Positions 44,697 through 54,800 of a DNA stretch of 64,000 bases are shown here, piece by piece. The first letter of the stretch is position 1, and the number at the start of each line of letters is the position of its first letter. The translations under genes were made by a program, and so were the position numbers. The DNA comes from Pedococcus dokdonensis (GTDB lineage: Bacteria; Actinomycetota; Actinomycetes; Actinomycetales; Dermatophilaceae), in assembly GCF_900104525.1 (NCBI RefSeq), contig NZ_LT629711.1:2418001-2482000 (forward strand), written 5' to 3'. The notes under the pieces were generated by a model, which made no database searches, had not been told where the DNA came from, and saw nothing but the letters and a program-made list of their open reading frames with translations.

Positions 44697-47372
44697 TCAG
44701 CTGGTCGAGCCTGGGTTGAGGGTGAGCTCGTCGCCGCCGGCGTCGCGGACCGCCCTCTCGGTGAACGGCCAGTCGTAGAGCTCGTTGTTCACCCAGGCGT
44801 CGGTCTGGTCGCTGTAGTGCGCGCTGTAGGTGTGGCCACTGTTGCCGGTCTGGTTCACCCACCTGGACTTGTCGAGGTTCGACAGGTCCACCACCATCCG
44901 CATCGACGGCGCCCAGTCGACGTCGAAGGCCTTGTCGGAGTCCTTCTCGTCGAGCCCGACGCTGGCGTCCCAACCGTTCGCGTCGACGATGGCGGAGCCG
45001 CCCGGCATGTTGATCGGGCCGCGGTTGAACAGCATCCGCACGGGCCCGGGGATGTCGTCGCCGCCGAGGACCTGGTGGGTCAGCGTGAGCTGGTGCAGCC
45101 GGCCCCACTGCCAGTCGGCGGGATCCTTGCCGAGCTCCTTGGTGAGCTGCAGCCGCGCGGCCACCAGCGCACGGCGCAGGATCTCGGACTGTCCCTCGGC
45201 CACACCCGGTGTGAGCTTGTCGTCCCACCACGGCGACCCCTGCTTGGTCAGCAGGACGGTCATCGCGCGCATCCACTGGTCGCCACCGTCGGCGCGCAGG
45301 TCCTTGGGCAGCTCGTCGTTGAAGGTGAGGTTGAGCAGGTTGGACCACACCGCGTTGTAGTAGGCGGCGGCCGCGCCGGCCTCGCTGTCACCCACCGGGT
45401 TGGTGTAGTCCCAGCCGCGCAACAGGTCCTGCGCCTGCTTGGTGAAGTCGTCCCTGCCGAGGTCCACCTTGAGCAGCGCCTTGACCAGGGTCGGGGCGAA
45501 CTGGCTGCGCGTGTCGCCCTGGATCGTCGACATCATCGCCGGCGTGATCTTCTGCTGCTTCTCGACCAGCGTGCGGATCCGCTGGCTGCGGTAGCCGTAG
45601 TCCCACTCGGTGGTGAGGAACGGCGTCCCGCTCTCGGTCACCGCCTGGTTGGCCGCGACGATGAAGCCCTCGGGCGGGTTGTAGGTGTGCGGCATCTGCT
45701 CGAACGGCACGTAGCCCTTCCAGTCCCACGACGACACCCAGCCCGGTCGGATCCAGAAGCCCGGCGGAGCCTCCATGTAGCGGCTGCGGACCGGGATCCG
45801 GCCCGGCGCCTGGTAGCCGATGTTGCCAGCGGTGTCGGCGTAGAGGAGGTTCTGCGACGGCACCGCGAAGGCCTTGGCCGCCTCGCGGAACTGGTCGAAG
45901 TTCTGCGCCGTGTTGAGCCCGAACACCGCGTCGGCGGTCTGGCTCACCTCGATGCCGGTCCACTGGAGCGCCACCTCGTAGGCCCCGGCGCTGGGCCGGC
46001 CGTTGACGGGTGGCCGGTCGCCCGCGTCCGCGACGTTCTCGATCGCGTCGGACAGGATCGGGCCGTGGACCGTGCTGCGGACCGTGATGGTCTGCTCGCC
46101 GCCGCCGCCGATCTTGATCGTCTCGGTGCGCATCGTCAGCGGCACCTGCTTGCCGTCGCGCAGGTAGGTGTTGCCCCGCACCTGCTCGAGGAAGAAGTCG
46201 CTGACGTCGGGGCCGAGGTTGGTGAAACCCCACGCGATCGACTGGTTGTGGCCGATCACGATCCCCGGCAGCCCGGAGAAGGAGTAGCCGGCCATGTCGA
46301 ACGGACAGGAGCTGCCGACCGACCGGCAGTGCAGGCCGACCTGGTACCAGATGCCCGGGATCGAGACCCCGAGGTGGGGATCGTTGGCCAGCAACGGTTT
46401 CCCGGTGCTCGTGCGGTTGCCACCCACGACCCAGGAGTTCGAGCCGATGCCGTCTCCCCGGCCCATCGTGACGGGGACCGCGTCCAGCGCGCGCTGCACC
46501 ACGGCATACGCACGCTCGGCCGCCGGGCCGGTCGCGGCGGCAAGCTCACCCTTGACGCCCTTGCCCTGCTTGGTGGCGTCCTGCTCGGCCGCGCCCTGCT
46601 TGCTCCCGCTGGGCGGCGCGACCGAGGGGACCGCGGAGTTGGCGTTGGAGGTGGTCGGCGACCAGTCCTGGGGCGAGAGGATCGGCTTGTTCGCGCCGTA
46701 GTCGTAGGGCGGGAACAGCTCGTTGATCTGGTTGATGGACATCGAGCCGGCGAGCCGGGCCCGCATCAGCTCGGCGCTGTAGTCACCGCGCAGGTCCCAG
46801 GCCATCGCCTTGAGCCAGGCGAGGGAGTCGGCGGGGGTCCAGTCCTCGACGCGGTAGCCCTTGACCTGCTGGCCGAGCACGACGTACTCGAGCGACATCT
46901 TGGCGGGGTCGCCCTGCTGCTTGATGTAGGCGTTGACCCCGTCGGCGTAGGCCTGGAGGTATCGGCGGGTCTCGGGCTTGAGGGTCGGCAGCTCGGCCTC
47001 GGCGACCCGACGCCAGCCCAGCGTCCGGATCACCCGGTCGGTCTCGAGCCCTCCTTCGCCGACCAGCTCGGACAGCCGCCCGGCGGTGATGTGACGGCGC
47101 AGGTCCATCTCGAAGAAGCGGTCCTGGGCGTGCACGAAGCCCTCGGCCTTGAACAGGTCGTCGGCGCTGTCGGCGTAGATCTGCGGGATGCCGCGGTCGT
47201 CGCGCAGCACCGTGACCTTGGCCGACAGCCCCGGCACCGTGATCTCCCCCGAGGTCGTCGGGAACGGACGGCGCACCCACGTGACCGCGAGGACAGCGAC
47301 GATTCCGATGACGACGACGAGGAGAGCCGCCACGGCCAGTGAGATGCGGCGGGCGAGAATGGCGCGAGACAC
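44697..47372 (-). CDS. Penicillin acylase family protein (Ntn hydrolase S45)
   Basis: 891 residues. N-terminal membrane anchor (~10-32), alpha-chain region with GIPQIYADSADDLFKAEGFVHAQDRFFEMD, then a beta-chain nucleophile at Ser311 in GIGSNSWVVGGN, followed by LLANDPHLG and GHNQSIAWGFTNLGPD. A low-complexity spacer (~245-290, Lys/Gln rich) precedes the cleavage site. Family members self-process and hydrolyse amides such as N-acyl-homoserine lactones or beta-lactams; no substrate is evident. The GTG start is divergent from the antiporter, and synteny with 5-FCL is common. Confidence 0.9.
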   Translation of the reverse strand: MSRAILARRISLAVAALLVVVIGIVAVLAVTWVRRPFPTTSGEITVPGLSAKVTVLRDDRGIPQIYADSADDLFKAEGFVHAQDRFFEMDLRRHITAGRLSELVGEGGLETDRVIRTLGWRRVAEAELPTLKPETRRYLQAYADGVNAYIKQQGDPAKMSLEYVVLGQQVKGYRVEDWTPADSLAWLKAMAWDLRGDYSAELMRARLAGSMSINQINELFPPYDYGANKPILSPQDWSPTTSNANSAVPSVAPPSGSKQGAAEQDATKQGKGVKGELAAATGPAAERAYAVVQRALDAVPVTMGRGDGIGSNSWVVGGNRTSTGKPLLANDPHLGVSIPGIWYQVGLHCRSVGSSCPFDMAGYSFSGLPGIVIGHNQSIAWGFTNLGPDVSDFFLEQVRGNTYLRDGKQVPLTMRTETIKIGGGGEQTITVRSTVHGPILSDAIENVADAGDRPPVNGRPSAGAYEVALQWTGIEVSQTADAVFGLNTAQNFDQFREAAKAFAVPSQNLLYADTAGNIGYQAPGRIPVRSRYMEAPPGFWIRPGWVSSWDWKGYVPFEQMPHTYNPPEGFIVAANQAVTESGTPFLTTEWDYGYRSQRIRTLVEKQQKITPAMMSTIQGDTRSQFAPTLVKALLKVDLGRDDFTKQAQDLLRGWDYTNPVGDSEAGAAAAYYNAVWSNLLNLTFNDELPKDLRADGGDQWMRAMTVLLTKQGSPWWDDKLTPGVAEGQSEILRRALVAARLQLTKELGKDPADWQWGRLHQLTLTHQVLGGDDIPGPVRMLFNRGPINMPGGSAIVDANGWDASVGLDEKDSDKAFDVDWAPSMRMVVDLSNLDKSRWVNQTGNSGHTYSAHYSDQTDAWVNNELYDWPFTERAVRDAGGDELTLNPGSTS

Positions 47373-47419
47373 CCTGCGAGACTATCCGCACCACACCGAG
47401 GGAAAGGACGTGACGGGCC

Positions 47420-49117
47420 GTGCGCGCTGCGATCCTCCCGGGTGCGCTCGGTGGCGTGTTCCCGGGCGGTGTGCCGGGCGTGATCCCGGGGGCCGAGGCG
47501 TCCGAAGGCTTCACCCTCCACGACCTCACGCCCGCCCTGTTGGTGGGCTCGCTCGTCCTGCTGGTCTCGGTCGCGGCCGTGCGCCTGTCGCTGAAGTCGG
47601 GGCTCCCGTCGCTGCTGATCTACCTCGGGATCGGGCTGGCCATCGGCGAGGCCGGCCCGTTCATCGCGATCCGGTTCGACTCCAACGAGCTCACCCAGGT
47701 GCTCGGGTACGCCGCCCTGATCCTCATCCTCGGCGAAGGTGGGCTGAGCACGAGGTGGGACGGCATCCGCCGGTCGGTCGGCCCCGCGGCGGTGCTGTCG
47801 ACCGTCGGCGTCATCGTGTCGGTGGCGGTGGTTGCGCTGGCCGCGCGGTTCGTGCTGCACCACGACTGGAACACCGCCCTTCTCATCGGCGCGATCCTGT
47901 CGTCGACCGACGCCGCCGCAGTCTTCTCGGTGTTGCGACGGGTGCCGCTCCCCCGGCGGATCACCGGGATGCTCGAGGCCGAGTCCGGGTTCAACGACGC
48001 GCCCGTGGTGATCCTCGTGACCGCGCTGGCGGTGCGGTCGGCGAACCCCGCGGAGGCCGAGGGATGGATCACCCTCGCGCTCAAGGCGGTGGCCGAGCTC
48101 GGCGCCGGTGCCGCCATCGGGCTGGCGATCGGGTGGGCCGGTGGGCAGTTCATGCGGCGCACCGCGTCCGGTTCGTCTGGCCTGTTCAGCATCGGGGTGG
48201 TCGCCCTCACGGTGCTCGCGTATGCCGCCGCGGCCAGCGTGCACGCCAGTGGCTTCCTCGCCTGTTACCTCGCGGCGCTGGTGCTCGGCAACCTCAAGCT
48301 CCCGCACGGGCCGGCCGTGCTCGGCCTGTCCACCGCGCTCGGGTGGCTGGCCCAGATCGGCCTGTTCGTGCTGCTGGGGCTGCTCGCGTCGCCCAGCCGG
48401 ATGGGCGCCCAGGTCCTGCCGGCCATCGTCATCGGACTCGTGCTGCTGCTCGTGGCGCGGCCCCTGTCGGTGCTGGTGTCGGCCTCCCCCTTCGGGCTCG
48501 GTTGGCGCGACCAGGCGTTCCTGTCGTGGGCCGGGCTGCGCGGTGCCGTGCCCGTCGTGCTCGCCACCGTGCCCCTCACGGTCGGTGCCCGCAACGTCGA
48601 CTGGATCTTCGAGCTCGTCTTCGTCCTCGTCGTGATCTTCACCCTCGTGCAGGCGCCGACCCTGCCGTGGGTCGCTCAGCGGCTCGGGATCGTGGAGGAC
48701 TACCGCAGTCTCGACCTGGCCGTGGAGGCGACCCCCCTGGAGGAGCTGCGGGCCGAGCTCATGCAGGTGACCGTGGGTCCTGCCTCCAGGCTGCACGGTG
48801 TCGAGGTGTTCGAGCTGCGCCTGCCGGAGGGCGCCAACGTGACCCTCGTCGTGCGGGGCGGCAAGGGCTTCGTCCCCGAGAACAACACCGTCATCCGGCG
48901 CGGCGACCAGCTGCTCGTCGTGTCGACCGCCGAGGTGAAGGCGTTGGCCGAGAAGCGGGTCCGCTCGGTCAGCCAGCACGGCCGGCTCGCCGGCTGGCGC
49001 GACCAGGGCACCCGTCCGGGTGGTCGGAACCCCCGCACCGCCCGGCTGCGGGACGTCGGAGCACGCCTGCGTGCGGCGGCCGGGGCCCGCCCCGAGGTCA
49101 GCGACGGGAAGAAGTAG
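47420..49117 (+). CDS. K+/H+ antiporter with TrkA_C domain (CvrA/NhaP2-like)
   Basis: 565-residue CPA1-type exchanger. About 12 or 13 membrane segments lie between ~35 and ~425; functional motifs LLIGAILSSTDAAAVFSVLRR, MLEAESGFNDAPVVILV and SWAGLRGAVPVVLATVPL are clear. A cytosolic TrkA_C regulatory domain (~450-530) has GVEVFELRLPEGANVTLVVRGGKGFVPE. Start is GTG 47420. The C-terminal basic tail is Arg-rich. Confidence 0.9.
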   Translation: MRAAILPGALGGVFPGGVPGVIPGAEASEGFTLHDLTPALLVGSLVLLVSVAAVRLSLKSGLPSLLIYLGIGLAIGEAGPFIAIRFDSNELTQVLGYAALILILGEGGLSTRWDGIRRSVGPAAVLSTVGVIVSVAVVALAARFVLHHDWNTALLIGAILSSTDAAAVFSVLRRVPLPRRITGMLEAESGFNDAPVVILVTALAVRSANPAEAEGWITLALKAVAELGAGAAIGLAIGWAGGQFMRRTASGSSGLFSIGVVALTVLAYAAAASVHASGFLACYLAALVLGNLKLPHGPAVLGLSTALGWLAQIGLFVLLGLLASPSRMGAQVLPAIVIGLVLLLVARPLSVLVSASPFGLGWRDQAFLSWAGLRGAVPVVLATVPLTVGARNVDWIFELVFVLVVIFTLVQAPTLPWVAQRLGIVEDYRSLDLAVEATPLEELRAELMQVTVGPASRLHGVEVFELRLPEGANVTLVVRGGKGFVPENNTVIRRGDQLLVVSTAEVKALAEKRVRSVSQHGRLAGWRDQGTRPGGRNPRTARLRDVGARLRAAAGARPEVSDGKK

Positions 49118-49206
49118 GCCTCCGGCGGCCTTATAGTTGGCAGTCGAACCACGACAGTGCCAGCGCCGCGACCCGTGCCCTGGCCGGAACCAGCTTTGGA
49201 GGAACC

Positions 49207-49530
49207 GTGCCGACGTACTCCTACGCCTGCACCGAGTGCGACCACCGCTTCGACGCCGTGCAGTCGTTCAGCGACGACTCCCTGACCGTCTGCCCCGAGT
49301 GCCAGGGCCGGCTGCGCAAGGTCTTCAACGCCGTGGGCGTCGTGTTCAAGGGTGGCGGCTTCTACCGCACCGACTCGCGCAGTGGCTCGTCGTCCTCGGT
49401 GCCGGCCGCGAGCTCCGGCGACTCGTCGTCGGCCTCGTCGTCGTCGTCCTCCGACTCCTCGGGCACGTCGTCGTCCGGATCGGCCAAGGCGAGCTCGTCC
49501 TCCGGCAAGGCCGACGGCTCCGCCGCCTGA
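49207..49530 (+). CDS. FmdB-family zinc ribbon protein
   Basis: 107 residues. MPTYSYACTECDHRFDAVQSFSDD ... CPECQGRLRKVFNAVGVVFKGGGFYRTDSR carries two CxxC zinc pairs and is a typical FmdB regulator-like ribbon. The last ~45 residues are Ser-rich and disordered. GGAGGAACC precedes the GTG. It sits between the antiporter and the nucleoside phosphorylase; a role is not established for the family. Confidence 0.9.
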   Translation: MPTYSYACTECDHRFDAVQSFSDDSLTVCPECQGRLRKVFNAVGVVFKGGGFYRTDSRSGSSSSVPAASSGDSSSASSSSSSDSSGTSSSGSAKASSSSGKADGSAA

Positions 49531-49659
49531 GCGCAGGCCGCGAGCCCGCGGCATACGGCATCCGCCCGCCCTGTCCACAGGGCGGGCGTCGTCGTCCGCC
49601 CGCCCACAGGACCCGCTCGCGGGAGGTGCGCGGCCCGGGCGGCTGCGTAGGCTGGCGGC

Positions 49660-50493
49660 ATGACCTCGACCCCTCGCGCCGACCTCGGCCTCATCGGCGG
49701 CTCCGGCTTCTACGAGTTCTTCGAGGCGGCCGAGCGGGTGAGCGTGACCACCCCGTTCGGCGACCCCAGCGACGACCTCGTCATCGGCGAGGTGGGCGGG
49801 CGCCGGGTGGCCTTCATCGCCCGGCACGGCCAGGGACACCGGTTCCCCCCGCACAGGGTCAACTACCGCGCGAACCTCTGGGCGCTGCGCTCCGTCGGCG
49901 TCCGTCAGGTGCTCGCGCCGTGCGCGGTGGGTTCGCTCGAGCCCAGGCTGGGACCCGGGACGATCGTGGTCCCCGACCAGGTGGTCGACCGCACCTGGGG
50001 TCGCGCGCACACCGTGTATGACGCCGAGGGCCCAGTCGTGCACGTCGGGTTCGCAGACCCCTACTGCCCGCGCGGACGGGCGATCGCCATCGAGTCCGCG
50101 TCAGCAGCCGGCAAGCCGGTCGCCGACACGGGGACGCTCGTGGTGGTCAACGGGCCGCGGTTCTCGTCCAAGGCCGAGTCCGCGTGGCACCAGCAGGCCG
50201 GGTGGACCGTGGTCGGGATGACCGGTATGCCCGAGGCCTCGATCGCGCGCGAGCTGGCGATGTGCTTCACCACCATCGCCCTGGTGACCGACCACGACGC
50301 CGGGGTGGACGGTGGCGAGGCGGTCACCCACGAGGAGGTGCTCGCCGTGTTCGCCAAGAACGTCGACGGGCTCAAGGAGATCCTTCGCTCGGCCCTGGGC
50401 GCGATGCCGGCCGACGAGCCTGACGACACCGCCTCGTGCGCCTGCCGTCGCAGCCTCGACGGGATCAGCCTGCCGTTCGAGCTGCCGGGCTGA
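49660..50493 (+). CDS. S-methyl-5'-thioadenosine / purine nucleoside phosphorylase
   Basis: 277-residue MTAP/PNP-family enzyme. GLIGGSGFYEFFE, FIARHGQGHRFPPHRVNYRANLWAL, VVVNGPRFSSKAES and VGMTGMPEASIARELAMCFTTIALVTDHDAG match the MTA phosphorylase class (type II). It phosphorolyses MTA or related nucleosides in methionine salvage. A C-terminal CACRRSLDG segment carries two Cys. TAGGCT 6 nt before the ATG indicates leaderless expression. Confidence 0.9.
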   Translation: MTSTPRADLGLIGGSGFYEFFEAAERVSVTTPFGDPSDDLVIGEVGGRRVAFIARHGQGHRFPPHRVNYRANLWALRSVGVRQVLAPCAVGSLEPRLGPGTIVVPDQVVDRTWGRAHTVYDAEGPVVHVGFADPYCPRGRAIAIESASAAGKPVADTGTLVVVNGPRFSSKAESAWHQQAGWTVVGMTGMPEASIARELAMCFTTIALVTDHDAGVDGGEAVTHEEVLAVFAKNVDGLKEILRSALGAMPADEPDDTASCACRRSLDGISLPFELPG

Positions 50494-50503
50494 GGACGAC
50501 GAC

Positions 50504-51247
50504 GTGCCTGCGACCCTCCACCGAGGTCCCGCACCCGACGCGACGGCGCCGGACCGGACGGCGCGGACGGGGTGGCTGCGCGGGCCGGGCCGTCGCCGGC
50601 AGTGGCGTCGGCGCGTCGTGCGTCGCTCGCTCGCAGTGGTGTGCGCGATGGCAGCCGTCGTCGGGGTGCTCGCGGCGGCGCGGTCCGACGACGCCCGGCC
50701 GATGGTGCGGGTCGTGGTCGCAGTGCGGCCGGTGGCCGTCGGTGAGGTCGCGACCCCCGCGGCGCTGCGCGAGGTGTGGTGGCCGGCCGACATCGCCCCG
50801 CAGACGAGCGTCCACGACCTCTCCTCGGTGCTGGGACGACGACTCACGGTGCCGCTCGACCGCGGCGAGCCGTTGACGACCACGAGGGTGCGCCCCGGGT
50901 CGCTCCTGCTGGGCCAGCCCGTCGACCTGGTCGCGGTGCACGTCCGGGTGCCCGACCCCCAGATGCTGGCGATGGTCGCGGCCGGCGACCGGGTCGACCT
51001 CTGGGGCCCCGACGGCGTGGTGGCGCGCTCGGTGCAGGTGCTCAGCGTCGACCTGCCCCAGACCACCGACTTCGGTGCGGTCATCCAGGGGCAGGGATCC
51101 TCCAGCGGCTACGACCTCGACGGCGGTGGCATGGTCGTCTCCGCAGGTCACGACGTCGTGGGGCGGATCCTGGGCGTCCCGGACGACGCGGCCGGGCGGC
51201 CACAGCTCACCGTGGTGCTGACCCACGACTGGCCCGAGAGCCGCTGA
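50504..51247 (+). CDS. SAF-domain protein (CpaB/RcpC-like)
   Basis: 247 residues. Short basic N-terminus, one membrane helix (SLAVVCAMAAVVGVLAAA, ~40-57), then a SAF domain (VVVAVRPVAVGEVATPAALREVWWP...VPLDRGEPLTTTRV) and a C-terminal part like RcpC (VHVRVPDPQMLAMVAAGDRVDLWG). CpaB-type proteins support Flp/Tad pilus assembly; no other pilus genes are near. The start is GTG 50504, 11 nt past the phosphorylase stop. Confidence 0.83.
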   Translation: MPATLHRGPAPDATAPDRTARTGWLRGPGRRRQWRRRVVRRSLAVVCAMAAVVGVLAAARSDDARPMVRVVVAVRPVAVGEVATPAALREVWWPADIAPQTSVHDLSSVLGRRLTVPLDRGEPLTTTRVRPGSLLLGQPVDLVAVHVRVPDPQMLAMVAAGDRVDLWGPDGVVARSVQVLSVDLPQTTDFGAVIQGQGSSSGYDLDGGGMVVSAGHDVVGRILGVPDDAAGRPQLTVVLTHDWPESR

Positions 51248-51334
51248 GCGACATCCTCTCTTCGCGCACAACCTGTCCCGCAGTGGCTACCTTGTTACCG
51301 GCAGGTCACCAACTAGGGAAAGGTCGCGACACCC

Positions 51335-51694
51335 ATGAAGGGTTTCAAGGACTTCGTCATGCGGGGCAATCTCGTCGAGCTTGCAGTCGCCTTCATCATC
51401 GCCGGGGCCTTCGGCACCGTCGTCAAGACATTCACCGAACTCCTCCTGGGGATCATCGGCAAGGCCGGGGGGCGCCCTGACTTCAACTCGTACAAGCCGG
51501 CCGGTCTGCCCGTCGGCATCTTCATCACGGCGCTGGTGTCATTCCTCATCCTCGCCTTCATCGTCTACTTCTTCGTCGTGAAGCCGTACGAGATGGCCAA
51601 GGCCCGTTACGCCAAGGTCGAGGAGGACGCCGCCCCCGACGAGAGCGTCGTGCTCCTCAAGGAGATCCGCGACGCGCTGCAGAGCCGCGCCTGA
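51335..51694 (+). CDS. mscL: Large-conductance mechanosensitive channel
   Basis: 119 residues. MKGFKDFVMRGNLVELAVAFIIAGAFGTVVKTF is the MscL first helix with its GNLVELAVAFIIG-like core; a short loop leads to TM2 (PVGIFITALVSFLILAFIVYFFVV) and a charged C-terminal helix. It opens under membrane tension and protects against hypo-osmotic shock. The loop is slightly shorter than in E. coli. A strong terminator follows. Confidence 0.94.
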   Translation: MKGFKDFVMRGNLVELAVAFIIAGAFGTVVKTFTELLLGIIGKAGGRPDFNSYKPAGLPVGIFITALVSFLILAFIVYFFVVKPYEMAKARYAKVEEDAAPDESVVLLKEIRDALQSRA

Positions 51695-51716
51695 CCGACC
51701 AGCTTCACTGCGCGAG

Positions 51717-51745
51717 GGCGCCGGACCCAGGCGGGGTCCGGCGCC
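51717..51745 (+). terminator. Intrinsic terminator after mscL
   Basis: GGCGCCGGACCC / GGGTCCGGCGCC is a perfect 12-bp stem with a 5-nt loop and TTCGTC tail. Confidence 0.85.
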
Positions 51746-51838
51746 TTCGTCGTCTGTCCAGCCGCCAGTCCCCAACCGTTCGATGCAAACGCGCCGGGGA
51801 TTCCGGGCGTGTTGACCTCGAATCGCGAGAGAAGCAGG

Positions 51839-54800
51839 TCAGTCGGAGCCCCAGTGCGGCGGGCGCTGCTCGCGCAGCCAGCGGTCGTGGGCCGAGTCGT
51901 CCGCGCCCTCGCCCCAGCCGGCGTCGGTGTCGTCCTTGGTCTGCTGTGCCGGGAGGTCGAACAACGCCGAGTCGTCCGCATCGCCGGTCCCGGGCGCGAT
52001 CACCCGCTTGCCCTTGCGCCCCCGGACGCGGCGCTGGCGGGCACCCTCGTCGGTGGTGGGCACGAAGTCGTCGGATCCGGCCGGAGCCGATCCGCCCTCG
52101 ATCGGCAGCCGGTCCTCGCCGCCAGACTCAGCCCCGGGCTCGGGGGTGGTCGGCTCGGGGGTGGCGGACTCGGCGGCGGGGTCCGGCTCGGGGGTGGTGG
52201 AGTCGGGGGTGGAGGACTCGGCGGCGGGGTCCGGCTCGGGGGTGGTGGAGTCGGGGGTGGTGGAGTCGGGGGTGGTGGACTCGGCGGCGGGGTCCGGCTC
52301 GGGGGTGGTGGGCTCCGGGCCGGTCGGCTCGACCGCGACCGGGAGGGCTGCGGCACGGGCAGCGGCGGCCTGTTGCACGGCTGCGTGCACCCGGGCGACG
52401 TCGCGGGCGGGGTCGCGGAACAGGTCGGTCGACCACACCCGCACGTGCATCCAGCCGAGTCGGCCGAGCTGCTCGCCGCGCAGCCGGTCACGGTCGCGGC
52501 TGGACCGCATGGCGGCGTAGGACGGGCCGTCCGTCTCGACCGCGACCAGCACGTGTCCGCGGTGGTCGGGGTCCTCCACGGCGAGGTCGATCGGGTGCGC
52601 CGCAGACCCGTATCCCTCGTGCACGACCAAGCCGGTGTCCCGCAGCCGCCGGGCGAACTCGGCCCGCAGCGGGTCGGCCGGTGGGTCCGTCGCGGCGACC
52701 GGCACCGGTGCGTCGAGAGGGTGGGAAACCGTCCCCACCGCGGCGGGTGAGGTCGATCCGCCACCCTGTCGGGACGGCTCGGGCTGTCGTGACGCCTCGG
52801 GGTCGGTGGACGCGGCAGGGAGGGTGCCGTCCGCGGCATACGCGAGGAAGTCACGCAGCATCACCGCTCCCCGGGCCCTGAGGCGCGCCGGGTCGAGGTC
52901 GCTCGCGACCAGGGACGAGACCACGGTCATCCGGCGACGGGCACGGGTGATGGCGACGTTGAGGCGGCGTTCGCCACCTTCGAGGTTGAGCGGCCCGAAC
53001 CGGTGCAGCACCCGGCCGTGCGGCGTCTTGCCGTAGCCGACCGACAGGATGATCGCGTCGCGCTCGTCGCCCTGGACGCGCTCGAGGTTCTTGACGAAGA
53101 ACCGCTCGGGCCGGTCCTCGTCGAAGAAGTCGCCGACCCCGGCTGCGGCGTCGGTCGCGAGCGCGCGACGCAGGGCGTCGTCGAGCCGGGTCGCGTGCTT
53201 GATGCCGAGCGCGATGACCCCGAGCGACTCGTGCGGGCGGGTGCGGGCGTGCTCGAGCACGAGGTCGACGACCCGGGACACCTCGGCCTCGGTCGACTCG
53301 ATCGCCTCGTCGCCGGGGGTGACGACGCCGGAGCCCTCGACCGTCTCCAGGCGCACGACCGGGTCGGTGCCGGTGCCGGGGAAGGTGACGAGCGAGCCGT
53401 CGTACATCTCGCGGTTCGCGAAGGCGACCAACCGCTCGTCGAGCGACCGGTAGTGCCACGACAGGCGCCGGGTCGGCAGTGCGGCGGTGAGCACGTCGAG
53501 CACCGACTCGAATCCTTCGGTCAGGGCATCGGACTCCGGGGCGGAGTCCTCGTCAACCGCGGCCGTGAAGAAGCTGGTCGGCGGCAGCTGACGCTCGTCG
53601 CCGGCCACGACGACCTGGTGGGCGCGCGAGATGGCGGACACCGCCTGGGCCGGCGGGATCTGCGAGGCCTCGTCGAAGATCACGACGTCGAACCAGCGGC
53701 CCGGCGGCAGCACCGACGCGACCACCAGCGGCGACATCGCCCAGGCCGGCTTGGCGGCGGTGAGGGTCTCGGCCGCCCGTGGGAGCAGGTCGCGCAGGGC
53801 ACGGTGCCGGCGGGCCTTGCCGGCCTCGGCGCGCACCAGCGCCTCCTGGTCGGGGTGGTCGGCGAGCACCTCGCGCAGCCGGCGTGCGGCCCCTGCGCGC
53901 ACCCGGTCAGCGCTGGCGCGCAGGTGGGCGTGGTCGGCGGCGACGTACTCCCGGGCGACGCGCTGGAGCTGCGCTCCGTCGTGCGCGCCGTAGCGCGGGT
54001 CGCGGACGGTGAGGTCCTCGGACAGCGAGGTCCACCAGACGAAGTCGAGCTCGGCGGCCACGTCGTCGGGTTCCACACCACGTCGGGCGAGGTCGTCCAG
54101 GAGGGCGCCCATGCCCGACTCGCGCAGGGCGTCCAGCGCCCCGAGCACCCGGGGCACGACGGTGAGCCGGTCGGGGCGGCTGTCGAGCTCGGCCATCCGC
54201 TCGCGCAGCTGGGCGAGGGTGGCGCCGAAGAGGTCGCCACCGCCGTGGGTGGCCGCGAGCCGGTCACCCAGCCAGGCCAGGTCGGCGGCGAGGGCGGTGT
54301 ATGCCGTGCGCGCCCGGTCCAGGTCGACCGGGATCTCGGGACGGCCACCTGCGCCGGCCATCTGCTGCCAGGCGGTGCGTTGGGTCTGGGCGTCCAGCAG
54401 CGCGAGGTGCAGGTCGGCCGGCGGCGGCCCGGGACGCAGCAGCGACCGGGCCTGGCGGCGCAACCGCCAGCGCGCCAACCAGCCGAGGGCCACACCGTCG
54501 GCCTCGCGCTGGGCCTTGCTGCCCGTCGCCGCCACGAGGTCACCCAGCGGGATGTCGAAGATCTCCGGCCGGAACACCTCGAGGGTGTCGCGGACCCGCC
54601 CGACCGAGTCGAGCACGGCCCCCCAGTCGCCCACGCGGTCGGCCCGCGGCAGGCTGACGTCGGCGAAGACCTCCTGCATGGTCTGCTCCACGTCCTGGAG
54701 CCCGCCCTGGCTGAGTCGGCTGGTGATGTCGCGGGCGCGGACGGCCTCCTCGGAGGTGACGATGCGGGCGCCGAACCACGGGTCGGACCCCTCCTCGGTG

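Noticed and set aside
43545-47342. Very long plus-strand open frame (about 1265 codons) opposite UGP and the acylase
   Set aside because: It is an antisense shadow typical of high-GC DNA: Arg/His/Val-rich with no domain, and it lies over two well-recognised genes on the minus strand.
44697-47372. Beta-lactam resistance or quorum-quenching gene
   Set aside because: Family S45 motifs support only an Ntn amidase; substrate cannot be read, and a conserved position beside 5-FCL suggests a core function.
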